Shown here in pieces: positions 11,107 to 21,718 of a DNA stretch of 64,000 nt (the stretch's first letter is position 1; the number at the start of each line of letters is the position of its first letter). This DNA is from Pascua guehoae (Eukaryota; Basidiomycota; Tremellomycetes; Trichosporonales; Trichosporonaceae). The notes beneath the pieces were generated by a model that did not search any database, was not told the DNA's origin, and saw only the letters and a program-made list of their open reading frames with translations. The stretch is from assembly GCA_001600415.1 (NCBI GenBank), contig BCJX01000001.1, positions 222,365 to 286,364 of the forward strand, given 5' to 3'. The position numbers and the translations under genes were made by a program.

Positions 11107-14100
11107 ATGCTATCCAGATCCCCCGCTAGCGATGCAGACCGCACCTATCCTTGCACACATTGCCCCAAACGATACGCCCGCAAAGACTACCTCGAGAGGC
11201 ACGAGCTCAACCGTGAGTCACCCCATTCGAGGAGGCCAGTGTTGGTCCTGTCCTCGTCTTCCAGGTCACCACTACACATACGATCATGCATGCATTTGCA
11301 CGTACAGTCTGCCAACACACCCAGACACGCGTCCCGCGAGCATCTGTCCTGCCTGCGGAAAAGGCTTTGCCCGCCCAGACGTGCTGCGCAAGCATCTGTC
11401 GACGTCATGCAAGTCGCGGCGGAATAGTGCTGGCGAAGCCCCTGTCCCGCTCACGACCGCGGAGCAAGATGCGCTCGTCCCGCGTAAACGCCGCCGCCCA
11501 CAGCGGCGACAACGGCAGACGACGGACGCTACCTCCGCCAGCATTGACTGCGACGGATCTAGCGGGACGGATGAGACGCCCAGTTCGCACGCCACAACGC
11601 CCACTTTTCGCACCCAGCACACACCACTCACTCCGCACACTCCGCACACTCCGCACACTCCCCAATCCACACATTCACACCACACACACCGGCGTCGGTA
11701 CAGTGCGGCCCGGAGCTACTCGTCAGTGCGGGGCACACACGATGATGCTGCAGATATTCCGACGCATGGCGGGCACGGGCATGGAGGTCCTGTCCATCGC
11801 TCTTCAGGGTTGCTCGACGGGAGGCTCGAGCACCCCGGCTCGGGCTCGGGGTCGGGGCCCCTGGGCCACCGGGTGTCCGAGCCGGACGGCAACATCCGAC
11901 CGGGCACGCGCTCATCGCTCGACCTCGACGCACGGTTCGGAGTGCGCGCCTCCTTTTCCTCATCTGAGACAAGCGGGCCTCTGTTGTCGCCTACGCTCGG
12001 GCATGGGGCGGATGGCGAGCGGACGTCCGGCACCGCCCGGGCCGGCGCGAGCGTCGACGTGCCACTAGCTCGCGCATTCAATGCTTCGCCGGATCTTGGT
12101 ACGCTGAGCTTTGCATCGACGGCGGGCGACGAGTGGGCGCCCGGCACGGGGTCCGTGGGCAGCTTGCCAACAGGTGCTGGTAGCGCCGGCGACCAGGCCA
12201 ACAGCGGCGCACGTGTTGACATTCCTGGTGTCGACGCGGTGGCAGTTGCCAGCGTCGACATGGAGGGCATGTACCCCGACAGCAGCAGTCTGCAGACCAT
12301 GCCTGGTGTGGAGGATGCTTGGAACGCAAGCAACGAGGTGGGCAACAACATGGACGACCTGTTCTCGTGGCTCTTCAACCTGACCTACGCGACTAGCTCG
12401 CGTCCAATGGTGTCGGCGGCATCGGACATGCCAAACAACCCGTTGAGCGGAGGAGACGCTCCATCGGGAGCCGACAGCCAGGTCTACGGCCATGGCCACG
12501 AGCTGGCCAGTGGTGAGGAGAGCGGCAAAGACCAACCCCCAATACAGACATTGCTGCACCAGCACGGGTGCCTACATGCACCGGGCGTGGACACTGGCGT
12601 ATCAACCACCCAACAGAGTGCGAAATGCGCCTGCGCCGGTCGTCTGCCGCCGCAACAGACGCACCCGGCTGCCAAAAAGCACACGGGGGCGACATACCCC
12701 TTTCCGCCCTTTCCAGAGGCATGGGAGGCCGAGGCCGGTGCGAGGCAGCTCCCGCCACGGGTCGAGGTGCTGGATACACAGGCGCGCGACGAGATTCTTG
12801 GCTTGTTCGAGGGCGTCGCGAGGGACGACCTGCTCAGCCCGGCGTTTAGTCTGAGCCATATGCGGCTCTACTTTGAGCTCTACTTCATGTGGGTCAATGC
12901 GGGGTGGTGGTGCTTTGTGGACGCGCTGACATCACAGGCACTTTGCGCCGCTGTATCCCATCATTCACCGGGCGTCGCTCGGATACCGCCGCTTGCCGCC
13001 CGATCTGCTCCTTACCATCCTGTGCATCGGGACGGCGTTTGCGGAGAACAAGGAGGGGTTCCGTATCGCGACGAGGATACACAAGCGGCTGAGGAACCGC
13101 GTCTTTGAGGTGAGTGCACGCGAGGTATGGTGGCAAGGAAGCCAACCAGGTGCTGTCATAAGTGCAAAGGGTATCTGTCGTAGATGGAGAGCTCGGAGTG
13201 ATTTCTTGGCACGCTGTGCTCACACCCCAGATGGTCGAGGACGAACCGCGCGCCCCAATCGCGGCACTCCAGACCATTCTTTTGATCAACCACTTTTCTC
13301 GCTCCTACTGCTCTCTTAAAGAGCACGACGTGGCACAAATCTTCCACTCGCCAAGCATCATCATGGCCCGCTTGTCTGGCGTCTTCTTGCCGAGCTTTTC
13401 GGCGCACCACGTTTCGCACAACCAGCTGGATCACTGGCTTGCGTGGGTCCAGTACGAAGAGCGCAAGCGGTGTGGATGGCTGGCGTTCATGATGGATACC
13501 GAGAGCGCAGCACTTTTTCGGTGGGTAGACTGCACCCGTATTGTGACAAAACTAACACTTGTAGCCACTACCTCCTTGTGCACTGCTTCAGCGTGGAAAT
13601 CGACTGGCCGTCTGACGATGCGGTATGGAGTGCGCCAGACCCATTCGCTTGGTCGACCACGTACCGCGCGTCCTCGCGCCTGCCTTCTTTCCGTCACGCC
13701 CTCCGCGAAATTGCGAGCCGTGGCACCATCGACCCCTCGATGAGCGAGATCAATCTTTGGATCCTCCTGCATGGTCTCATCAGCGTCAGCTGGACACTGC
13801 TGTGGCGCGACCTCGGCGATCTGAGCATGGTCCATGAGAAGAAAGTCACACTCTGGAAGGACTCGCTGCGTCGTGCGTTTGGCGCGTTCCGCGATCACAC
13901 CCGCGCCGTGTTTGAAAAGCGCGTGGCCGAGGGGGCCTCGCCGCTTGATGTGCACGTCTACTGGGCGGGAATCCCCTTTGCCCATCTAGGTGAGTATCGA
14001 GACGTGAGCGAGGTGCAACTATGCGAGGCCGCTCGGTGATGCTCGAGGAGGGACCTAAATTGCCGTCCTGCCGTCATCGTGGGCCCATAGGACAATCGTC

Positions 14101-14875
14101 ACTTGCTTCCGAGACGTAGGTCTTCTGACTGTGCAGGCTGCATTCTTCTCCTGAGCGATACCGAATCGATCCGGATTTTTGCCGGCGCATCCAGTAAGCA
14201 GACCAAATTGCATCACACCATTCTCTGACACGTCTCTAGCCATTGCCGGTCGCCCTATCTCACCCGCCGAATGGGCCAACGCGAGCGCGTATGTTGGATC
14301 GTGGGCGCGGTCACAGGACGGCGCGTACAGCTGCTACGCGGCGGTCGAACGTGAGTTGCGTTGCCGGCTTGGCCCGATCTCTGTTAGAAAATGCAAGGGC
14401 CCCGCTGACACACAGTACTGCACGAGGTGTTCAAGTGGTCACACGAGTCGCGCTTCCTAACCGCGCCGAGCGTCATCCCCTGGTGCCTATACATTGCGAG
14501 CTGTGAGTCATTCCTATCTCCCCGACTGAAGTCTCCTAGCGCCTAGCTCACACGCCCACAGTGATCATCTGGGCCTACTCGACTGTGCTCGAAGGCCCCG
14601 ACCGCCTCGCTGAGCCATACCTCATCCCAACGAGCCCCACCGACCCGCACGAAGCAGTGCATGTCAACATTGAGCCCTCGCTTGCGCGCCGCGACGCGCT
14701 CGACTACCTCGCACGCCTTGTGCAGGCCACGCCATTCGAGCTGCCCGACGTGCCGGATAAGAACCGTTGTGCGGGCGTCATTGCGTACACTGCGTATCTT
14801 GCCGGCACGCTCGGGAGGGGTGTGATGGATGAGAGCCGGAATGTGCTCATGCAGCTGTTGACAAAGAGCCTGTAG
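11107..14875 (+). CDS. C2H2 zinc-finger transcription factor with fungal_trans domain
   Basis: Nuclear DNA-binding regulator. Nine exons: 11107-11212, 11265-12888, 12938-13109, 13231-13520, 13565-13989, 14137-14193, 14240-14350, 14416-14502 and 14562-14875, giving 1061 aa. Finger 1 is C16-x2-C19-x12-H32-x4-H37 (YPCTHCPKRYARKDYLERH), and its last part is completed by exon 2. Finger 2 is C63-x2-C66-x12-H79-x4-C84, a C2HC variant. About 450 residues of Ser/Thr/Pro/Gly-rich linker follow, with a TPH tandem (coded near 11630-11670). The fungal_trans domain then starts at about residue 570 (MHFAPLYPIIHRASL). Later segments such as VHCFSVEIDWPSDDAVW fit the family. It lies between the reductase and the hydantoinase fusion, tail to tail with the latter. 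Targets are unknown. Confidence 0.9.
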
Positions 14876-15180
14876 AGCGGGCGGACATGTTGCCTATCGC
14901 AGGTGACACCCTCCTGTGCTGACGGCGCCGGCGCCGGCGCCGAGGGCGTTGACTCGTACCCGGCGAATCTTCCCCTTGATATATAATTGTACAGCAATCG
15001 TCTGTATTTCTGTAGCATAGTACCATGTATCAAGCTTCTCGGCTTGCAACGCACGCAGACGTGTGGCAAAGGAAACCAGGTGTGTCGTCAAAGGAAACCA
15101 GACGTGTCGTCAAAAGAACCCAAGCCCAATGACATCCGACATGCTACAATCCACAAACCCAACCCTACCCCTGCGCACAC
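14876..15180. other. Convergent intergenic spacer with GGCGCC triplet and a short tandem repeat
   Basis: It separates two convergent stop codons. It contains (GGCGCC)x3 at 14924-14941, an 18-bp perfect self-palindrome, and about three degenerate copies of a 22-bp unit (GTGTCGTCAAAGGAAACCAG) at 15058-15118. It probably holds both 3' UTRs. Confidence 0.6.
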
Positions 15181-16057
15181 CTACGCGCCATACTCGTCAA
15201 TCACACTCGACGGCATGGCATACTCACCCAGGGGCTCGTACGGCATCTCGTACCCAAACGCTGGGAGGGCGCCGAGGTCGAGCCCGCGCTGCGTCGACGT
15301 CCACTGCGGCGCGGCCGTGATGCCGAGCACGACGACGCGCTGGCCATACTTGTACTCTGGCGTGCCGAGCGCGCGCCCGTTGGCGGCATCCAGCACGCAA
15401 ATGAGGTCGGGGACGCCCGCGACGATGCGCTCGGTGCCGTCGGCGTCCGTGTGCCGGCAGAGGAGGTTTTCATTCTTGAACGGAATCCGCAGCGAGCCCG
15501 AGAAGACTTTCCTGCCCCCGTTGCTATCGTCGTCGGCCTCGTCGGTAGCGAGCGCGTGGATGTCAATCTCGCCGTGCGTGTGGCCCTTGTACATGTACCG
15601 ATCACACTGGACAATTTTGCCCGCAAACAGCACACGCGCGGCCGTGTCCCCGCCCACGGCGTCGACGAGGACGCGGCCAATGTTGCCGATATTGGAACTC
15701 TTGTTGGCGAGCGCGACCGCGCGCCCTAGCCGCCACGCCTGCGAGACCGTGTTGCGCACCAGGGCACGCTGGACAAAGGGCTTGGTCAGGGGGCGCGCGG
15801 CGGTGATGGCGTGCGTGCCCATCTCGATGCAGCCGGCGCGCAGGATGCGGGGGGGGGGGTGTGTGTGTGTGTGTGGGGGGGGGGGTGTGTGTGTGTGTGT
15901 GGGGGGGGGGGTGTGTGTGTGTGTGTTGGGGGGGGGGNNNNNNNNNNNNNNNNNNNNNNNNNNNNNNNNNNNNNNNNNNNNNNNNNNNNNNNNNNNNNNN
16001 NNNNNNNNNNNNNNNNNNNNNNNNNNNNNNNNNNNNNGGGGGGGGGGGATTGGCATT

Positions 16058-16089
<32 letters not shown>

Positions 16090-18821
16090 GGATAGTCAAC
16101 TGCCCTAATGTGGCGGACCGCTTACTCACCACCGAGGTGCCATCCCCGCTGACCATTGCGTTTGGCAACGACATCTCGCCCCGTTCCGACTCGTCAAAGA
16201 CATTGACAGTCGTCTGCCATCCTGTCGGGTACGCGCGACCCTGCGTGGTGAGTGAGTGCGCTCTTTTAACACCCCTCCCGACTCTGCTCACCATAAAGTC
16301 GCCATCAATGACGGGAAGGCCCAAGTAGCAATCGGCCGCGGCGAGCATGTTGAACATGCCGTTGCCGCCGCCAATCTCGACGGCCGCGACTGCGCCGAGG
16401 TTGTCGGTGCGCATAAATTTGGCCAGTTCACGGATGGCGAGGTCGGGCGATCCGCCGTCGAGGCGCTCGAGGACGACTTCGGGCGACCCGATCCCGCCGC
16501 CCCACGACACTGCCTTGTCGTCGCCTAGTGTGTCAATGTCGACGACCTTGATGGTGGCGCCGGCGCGGACGAGTTCACGAATGGCGAGCATTGTCGTTTC
16601 GGGGTTGCCGCCCCCGCCCGTGCCGAGGATGTAGCACCCGGCGGCGATCCACTCGAGGTCGAGCTCGGAGAGGGTCCATTCGCCATTGGCCACGGTGGGG
16701 CGGTACGCCTGGATGTCCGCAGCGGTAACCACCGGGTCGACGGTGGGGAGCGCACGCTTGCCGTTGGCCGCCGGGATGGGCGTCACGGGCGTCTGCGTGT
16801 CCCACGACCGCGCCTGGCCGTCGGCGGTGGGGTCGTCGTCGTGCGCGGCGGCCGTCCCCGTCCACTCGCCAGCGGCCTTGACGTAGAACCTGCACCGGCC
16901 GGTCGTGTACGCGATCGGGATGGCTTCACTCTCGACAATGGTGGTGTGCTCTGGGTCGGCGCCGTTGGCCACAGCCGCGGCGATCGCACGCGCCTCGACC
17001 TTGCGCTGCACATCGGCGACCGAGCCCGTGCTCGTATCTTCAAACGTGTCGACGACGGCCGAAATCTGCGCACACGCCGCGCCCACGGCGTTGGCGGCGT
17101 CGTAGAACGGAAAGCGGTGGACGCTGCTCACACCGTGCAGGTTGTCCGGGACGAGAATGGCCCCACCGCCAACGAGGTAGACGGGCACGTCGGCCGCTGA
17201 TGTCTTCATGCTGTCAATCGCCAGCTCGATCATCGTCTTGATCCGCGCCTGGGCCGCGGCGACCTTGGCCTTGTCGAGATGGCCCACCAGCGCCGCATCC
17301 CCAACCCCATCCCCGCGGCCGGCAGCGACCACAATATCCGTCGCCGTCAGCGTCTGGCCGCCAAAACACTGCCCCTCGTCTGTGATTCGGTACCCGACCG
17401 AATCGGGCCCCACCGTCGCCTTGCCCCCAGCAACCACACGCACGCGCGACCCCCCACCAAGCCCCATAGAGTGCACGTGCGGCATGGCAAAGTTGAGCGG
17501 CACACCGACGAGCTCGTGGAACGCGCCCGCCTGCCGCGGAAACCCCGTGGGGAGGAGCACGCCAATCTCGGTCGTCGTCCCGCCCACATCAATCACGAGC
17601 GCCGTCTCGCGCCGCCCCTTTGGACCACTGAGCGAGGCGAGAAAGTTTGCGCCGCGCATCGAGTTGGTCGGGCCCGAGCTGAAGGTGCGGATCGGGAGGC
17701 GCGCGGCCTGCGCGCATGTCATGAGCGTGCCGTCGTTCGAGGTCAGGAAGATGGGGCACCTGAGGTCCAGCGCGGCCGCGGAGGCTTGGAAGCCCGCGAC
17801 CGTCGTGGACGCAAATGCTAGCAGGGCCGTGTTGAGGATGGTCGCATTCTCGCGCTGCAGGAGGCCTGGCGTGTTAGTATGTCGTCGGGGGTAGAGGCCG
17901 ACGAGAACTCCTCGTCTCTCCTCGTCTCTCATCGTCTCTCATCGTCCCTCCTCGTCTCTCCCCGTCTCTCCTCGCCTCTCCTCGCTCCTCCCAGCCTCTC
18001 CTTGCTCCTCCTCGCCTCTCCTTGCTCCTCCTCACCTCTCCTCGCCTCGTACGCACCAATATTGGCCACCTCCTTGCTGATTGTGATACGCGCGCCTGGG
18101 AGCTCGGCGCGGACAATGTCGCGCACGAGCTCCTCCTGGCGGTGTTCCCGGTCGATGGGCGAGTAGCACCCCGAAATGGCAATGGCGTCAACTCCAAGGC
18201 GCTTGATCTCGGCACAGATGCCGCGGATCTCGAGCGGGTCCACCTGCGGTATCAGCTTGGCCTTGTAGACCAACAGTTACTCTTGCCACAAGGTCGCTTG
18301 TGCCAACACCAGCTAACAGCCACGAGGTCACTTGTGCCAACACCAGCTAACACCACCCCCGACTCACCTCGTCAATCACCTCGCCGTCCACCTGCAGCCC
18401 GCCCCTGGCATAAAACACCGGCCCCTCGAGCACGCTGCGCAGCTCGTACGGAAACGACGCAAAGGGCGGGCACAGGCGCGAAAACGGCCCGCAGAGGCGG
18501 ACGACAGCGACGCGCGACAGCTTGCGCGCATCCCGCTCAATGAGCGAGTTTACAAACGACGTCGTCCCGATCGCCACCGCCTGGATGCGCCTCTTGTCCG
18601 CCCCCGCCTTGGTCAGTGTTGCGGCGATGGCTTGCTGGATGCCCGTCGTAATGTCCGCCGACGTGGGGGCCTTGTACGACGCGAGGACCGGCGTCGTGCA
18701 TCCGGGCGTCAGGTCGAGGATGACCGCGTCCCTGCCGTCAGCGTTACCAGGCGTGGTGAGCTTACGTGTTGGTGCCGCCGACGTCGACGCCGATGCGCAG
18801 CGGTGACGGAGTGACTGTCAT
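15181..18821 (-). CDS. Hydantoinase/oxoprolinase - DUF917 fusion protein (interrupted by gap)
   Basis: Large cytosolic enzyme of the HyuA/5-oxoprolinase type. The order is N-terminal hydantoinase region (IGVDVGGTNTDAV), hydantoinase A core (IDVGGTTTEIGVLLPTGFPR, then YLVGGGAILVP) and a C-terminal DUF917 domain (GTGGGGNPETTMLAIRELV; SWGGGIGSPEVVLERL). Exons: 18766-18821, 18368-18731, 18057-18261, 16292-17865, 16130-16240, then a last exon ending at stop 15181 whose 5' end is not visible. That last intron holds the 100-N gap and G/GT satellites, and no AG acceptor is readable before LRAGCIEMGTH at about 15846. Visible coding is about 990 aa, the usual size of such fusions. The first intron is only 34 nt. 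Substrate (hydantoin, oxoproline or related) is unknown. Confidence 0.87.
15850..16088. repeat. (G)n(TG)n satellite flanking the assembly gap
   Basis: Blocks of 9-11 G alternate with about seven TG at least three times left of the gap. A G block followed by TG/TTTG repeats lies right of it. The whole array is inside the last intron of the hydantoinase fusion. Confidence 0.85.
15938..16037. other. Assembly gap of 100 N
   Basis: Exactly 100 N, a conventional placeholder for a gap of unknown length, bounded on both sides by G-runs. Confidence 0.98.
17904..18050. repeat. CTC-CTCGTCT polypyrimidine minisatellite in hydantoinase intron 3
   Basis: About fourteen imperfect copies of a 10-bp unit (CTCCTCGTCT, CTCCTTGCTC variants) make up nearly all of the intron between 17866 and 18056. 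On the coding strand it is purine-rich GAGGA sequence. Confidence 0.8.
18286..18353. repeat. 34-bp tandem duplication in hydantoinase intron 2
   Basis: Two adjacent 34-bp copies with about three differences. Each contains CTTGTGCCAACACC and AGCTAACA. The unit lies inside the intron 18262-18367. Confidence 0.85.
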
Positions 18822-19476
18822 GGTGAGTGGTGGGTTGGGGGGATGCATGTGCAAAAGGTAAGTGGGAGCGTATATCTTCGGCTTTCAAAGCTCGACAGCG
18901 AGGTATGCTCGGCCGACCTTAACGAGGTCCCGGGTGGGCAGCGTGGGCCATGGTGAGGTGGGCAGTTGCCTCTGAGTGAGTCGCAGGTTCGGCGGCGACT
19001 TCGGTGGGCAGACCACCGTCGCCGCCCACGCCGCCCGATAAGGTCCAGGAAACGATGCAGAGATGGACCAGTGACACTTTGGATGGCAGATGGCACTGAT
19101 GCACAGGTGGGCCGTATCCATGTGGGCGGGTATCGGTCTTGTGCGAGGTGGGCCACGAGCCCGGCCAGGTGGGCAGACGCGCAAGGTGGGCAATCAACAG
19201 TCTCTGCCCTCCACCGCCCACCAAGCCGTCACTGGCTTGCAATCACACCAGCAGTCTCAACCTCCACATCCCTCTCAGCAGTGCACAGCGGTCATTTGAT
19301 AAAGAGACCCGTGACTGGAGACCCGTGACTAGGAGTGGAGACTCTCGCCACGGGTCAACCACAACACCGGTCCAGATTCCGAAACGGACGTGACCCGAGA
19401 CCGAGATTGCGACATGATGCTTCTGACGCATCCAAACAGGTGAACATTAGTTGACATACACAAGGTGCCCAAAAAG
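18822..19476. other. Intergenic, hydantoinase promoter side
   Basis: No gene is seen between the hydantoinase start and the tRNA. It has recurring GGTGGGCAG/GTGGGCC words, and a short duplicated GAGACCCGTGACT occurs near 19305-19330. Confidence 0.5.
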
Positions 19477-19582
19477 TGACCATTGACAGGGTCGAACTGT
19501 CGACCTCACGCGTTTACGTAATCCCAAGATTCTTGGGGTGAGAATGTGAAGCGTGCGATCTAACCAACTGAGCTAAATCGCC
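19477..19582 (-). tRNA. tRNA-Val(CAC) with 32-nt intron, somewhat degenerate
   Basis: Minus-strand cloverleaf: acceptor GGCGATT/AATGGTC with one G-G mismatch and discriminator A. The D arm is GCTC-AGTTGGTTA-GATC (one mismatch). Anticodon stem CACGC/GCGTG frames loop TTCACA, putting anticodon CAC at 19546-19548. The variable loop is AGGTC and the T arm GACAG-TTCGACC-CTGTC. The intron after position 37 is 32 nt (19513-19544) and forms its own hairpin (CCCAAG/CTTGGG). A five-T terminator follows at 19471-19475. The two stem mismatches leave open that it is a weak or decaying gene. Confidence 0.72.
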
Positions 19583-19881
19583 TACGGAAATTCAAGTGGC
19601 AGCGTATGCTACATGCTGATCGTGGATTCCACTCTCTGAACACCTGGGAGATTGAAAAGGTATGGAATAGCAGCTGATGTAAAGTTGCACATGAAAGTTG
19701 TGCTACCTCTGCGCTTTGGCAACAATGACTGGAGCTCGAGGAGGTGCTGCTGCACGCTACCGCTTGGTTGTCCCCTACAGCCAAGGCGGCCGCAATTCCG
19801 TAAAACTTACATTACATAGTGAGAAAGGTTACAACTATGAAACCAACAGAGAGTCCAAGCGGCAGTCGACAACTTTATAAG

Positions 19882-20154
19882 GTACACCGACAACTACTTC
19901 AAGCGCGTCGTGTACACGACCAACTGCTCGAGCTGGTACAAGAAGGACAACGGTGACGAGGCCATCATCCGCGCCATCTGGCCCGGGTCGGGCCTGCACT
20001 GCTTCCAGGCGCTAAAGTACCCCCGGTGGGAGGACTTTGAATTTGAGCAGATTCCAGAACACGAGCACTCCATGTCGTGGCTCGGCAACGGGTCGTCCCT
20101 CCCAGAAATCAACGGTGCTTCCATCCACAAGGACATGAGGTCGTTTTACAAGGT
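19882..20154 (+). pseudogene. Orphan exon of a Baeyer-Villiger-type flavin monooxygenase
   Basis: A 273-nt open frame encodes a recognisable C-terminal piece of fungal FAD/NAD(P)-dependent monooxygenases (TTNCSSWYK, then AIIRAIWPGSGLHCFQALK and PRWEDFEFE, SWLGNG). It is bounded by an acceptor-like TTATAAG and a donor-like GTGCGT, so it looks like one intact exon. The Rossmann-fold FAD and NADPH motifs and all other exons are missing on both sides. It begins 300 bp past the tRNA-Val gene. Broken by deletion or dispersed by recombination; not expected to give an enzyme. Confidence 0.72.
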
Positions 20155-20731
20155 GCGTCAAGTACTTCTAGTTGCCGAGCTGACGATCCCAGTCCCATGT
20201 TGCGTTTACTTAGGTTTTGCCGGTCGTACCTTTGGGTGCCACCAATCTCGCAAGTTGTCTGATTTAGCCGGTCCAGAGGCGAGGAGCAGTCACCAGTGTT
20301 GTTTTAGAAGTTGATACGGCATCGACAAGATCATAGCAGTAGTGCATATGAAGAACTTTGGGTACAACCGAGCTGGTCACGTCACACGGAGCTTGAGGGT
20401 CGCTATCGTCTTGCTAGGCTGGGACCGAGACTTTGATGCCGCCGGGTGCAGGTCGACGCTGCGTGGTGTGGAGGGTCGGCGTCGGTCATCCGGCCCTGGT
20501 ATATCCGCGGAACAGGATGCCGCGGGCTCGGAGTGGAGGTCGTCCACTTTACCACCCACTTATGGGAACTCTGGGCAGCATGGCCAGTACACCGGTGTGA
20601 ACAAGTGACGTGCTTGGTCCCAGCCCGGTCGTGCGTCAAAGAATAATAGCAACAGAGATTCCAACTGCACACAACACTGCATACTGCATTGCACGAAATC
20701 GTAACCGTATCGTCCTCGCACCATTCACAAC
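20155..20731. other. Intergenic, SDR promoter
   Basis: No gene is seen between the orphan exon and the SDR start; the part nearest 20731 is the SDR leader. Confidence 0.5.
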
Positions 20732-21682
20732 ATGGCCCCCGTCGCTCCTGGCTCCCTCGTGCTCGTCACCGGCGCGTCCGGCTTCATCGCCGCGTGAGTC
20801 TGGCGGTTTGGAAGCCAAGTGGAGACAGTGGGGATGGAGTGGATGGAGTGTTGTGGAAAGTTCGAACCGGGTGAAGAGCCACAAAGGATCACGCTGATCG
20901 CAGTCACACTGTCAAGGCCCTACTTGACGCTGGATTCCCTGTACGCGGTACCGTGCGCTCCAAGGACAAGGGCGAGTACCTTGCCGACCTGTTCAAGGGG
21001 AGCAAGGCGCCGTTTGAGTATGTGATTGTGGAGGATATTGGCAAGGTGGGTTCTTCGTGGTGGCACTTTGCAATTGGGCTATTGAGCGTGATAGCTAGCG
21101 AGCTCGAGGGTGGGATGTGGGAAGCAGGTGGTCGTGCCGATGGTGGTGTGGGGACGAGGCGTACATGGAGGATATCAGCATGGAAGACACCCGACAGACT
21201 GGAGAGGGCATGCGACACGGGCAACGATCGGCATCCTCACCCAGAGGTCGGTGTGGGCGGCGTTCAGCCGTTCGTACAGGCATGCCGTTGTCCCATCACC
21301 ACGCGGCAGGAGGATGCAACCCGGCAACTGGAAGCCGACGGGAAGAACTCAGGCATGGACACTGCTGACCCTCAGCCTGGCGCCTTTGACGAAGCGGTCA
21401 AGAACGTCGACGCGGTCGCGCACATGGCCTCGCCGTTCCACTTCAAGATTGAAGAGCCCGACGAGCTCATCCGCCCCGCCGTGGATGGAACGATTGGCAT
21501 TCTGGACAGCATCAAGAAGAGCAAGTAAGTGGTGAAAGGGGCTTGGGCTGTGTCGTGGCGGAGCTCATGCCAGCCCCGACGTCAAGCGTGTGGTTGTTAC
21601 AAGCTCGTCGGTCGCGGTTGCGAGTGACGACAAGCCGCGCCCAACCATCTTTACCGAGAAGGGTGAGTGTGTTCTGTTTTTG

Positions 21683-21718
<36 letters not shown>

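Noticed and set aside
10628..13108. An 826-codon open frame starting in the promoter of the C2H2 regulator and running into its second exon
   Set aside because: Its first codon is TTG, its upstream part lacks protein-like features, and it would lose finger 1. The frame is open by chance in GC-rich DNA and crosses the true exon 1 in another frame.
15938..16037. Hydantoinase and DUF917 as two separate genes split at the gap
   Set aside because: DUF917 motifs occur on both sides of the gap in one exon series, and the fusion is a known fungal architecture.
15602..17932. Hydantoinase reading continuously through the N gap to give one 776-aa frame
   Set aside because: The frame crosses a GTGAGC intron at 16241-16291 and the satellite intron; translation through CA/CCC repeats gives low-complexity HTHT/PPP peptides. 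The spliced model with DUF917 motifs is far better.
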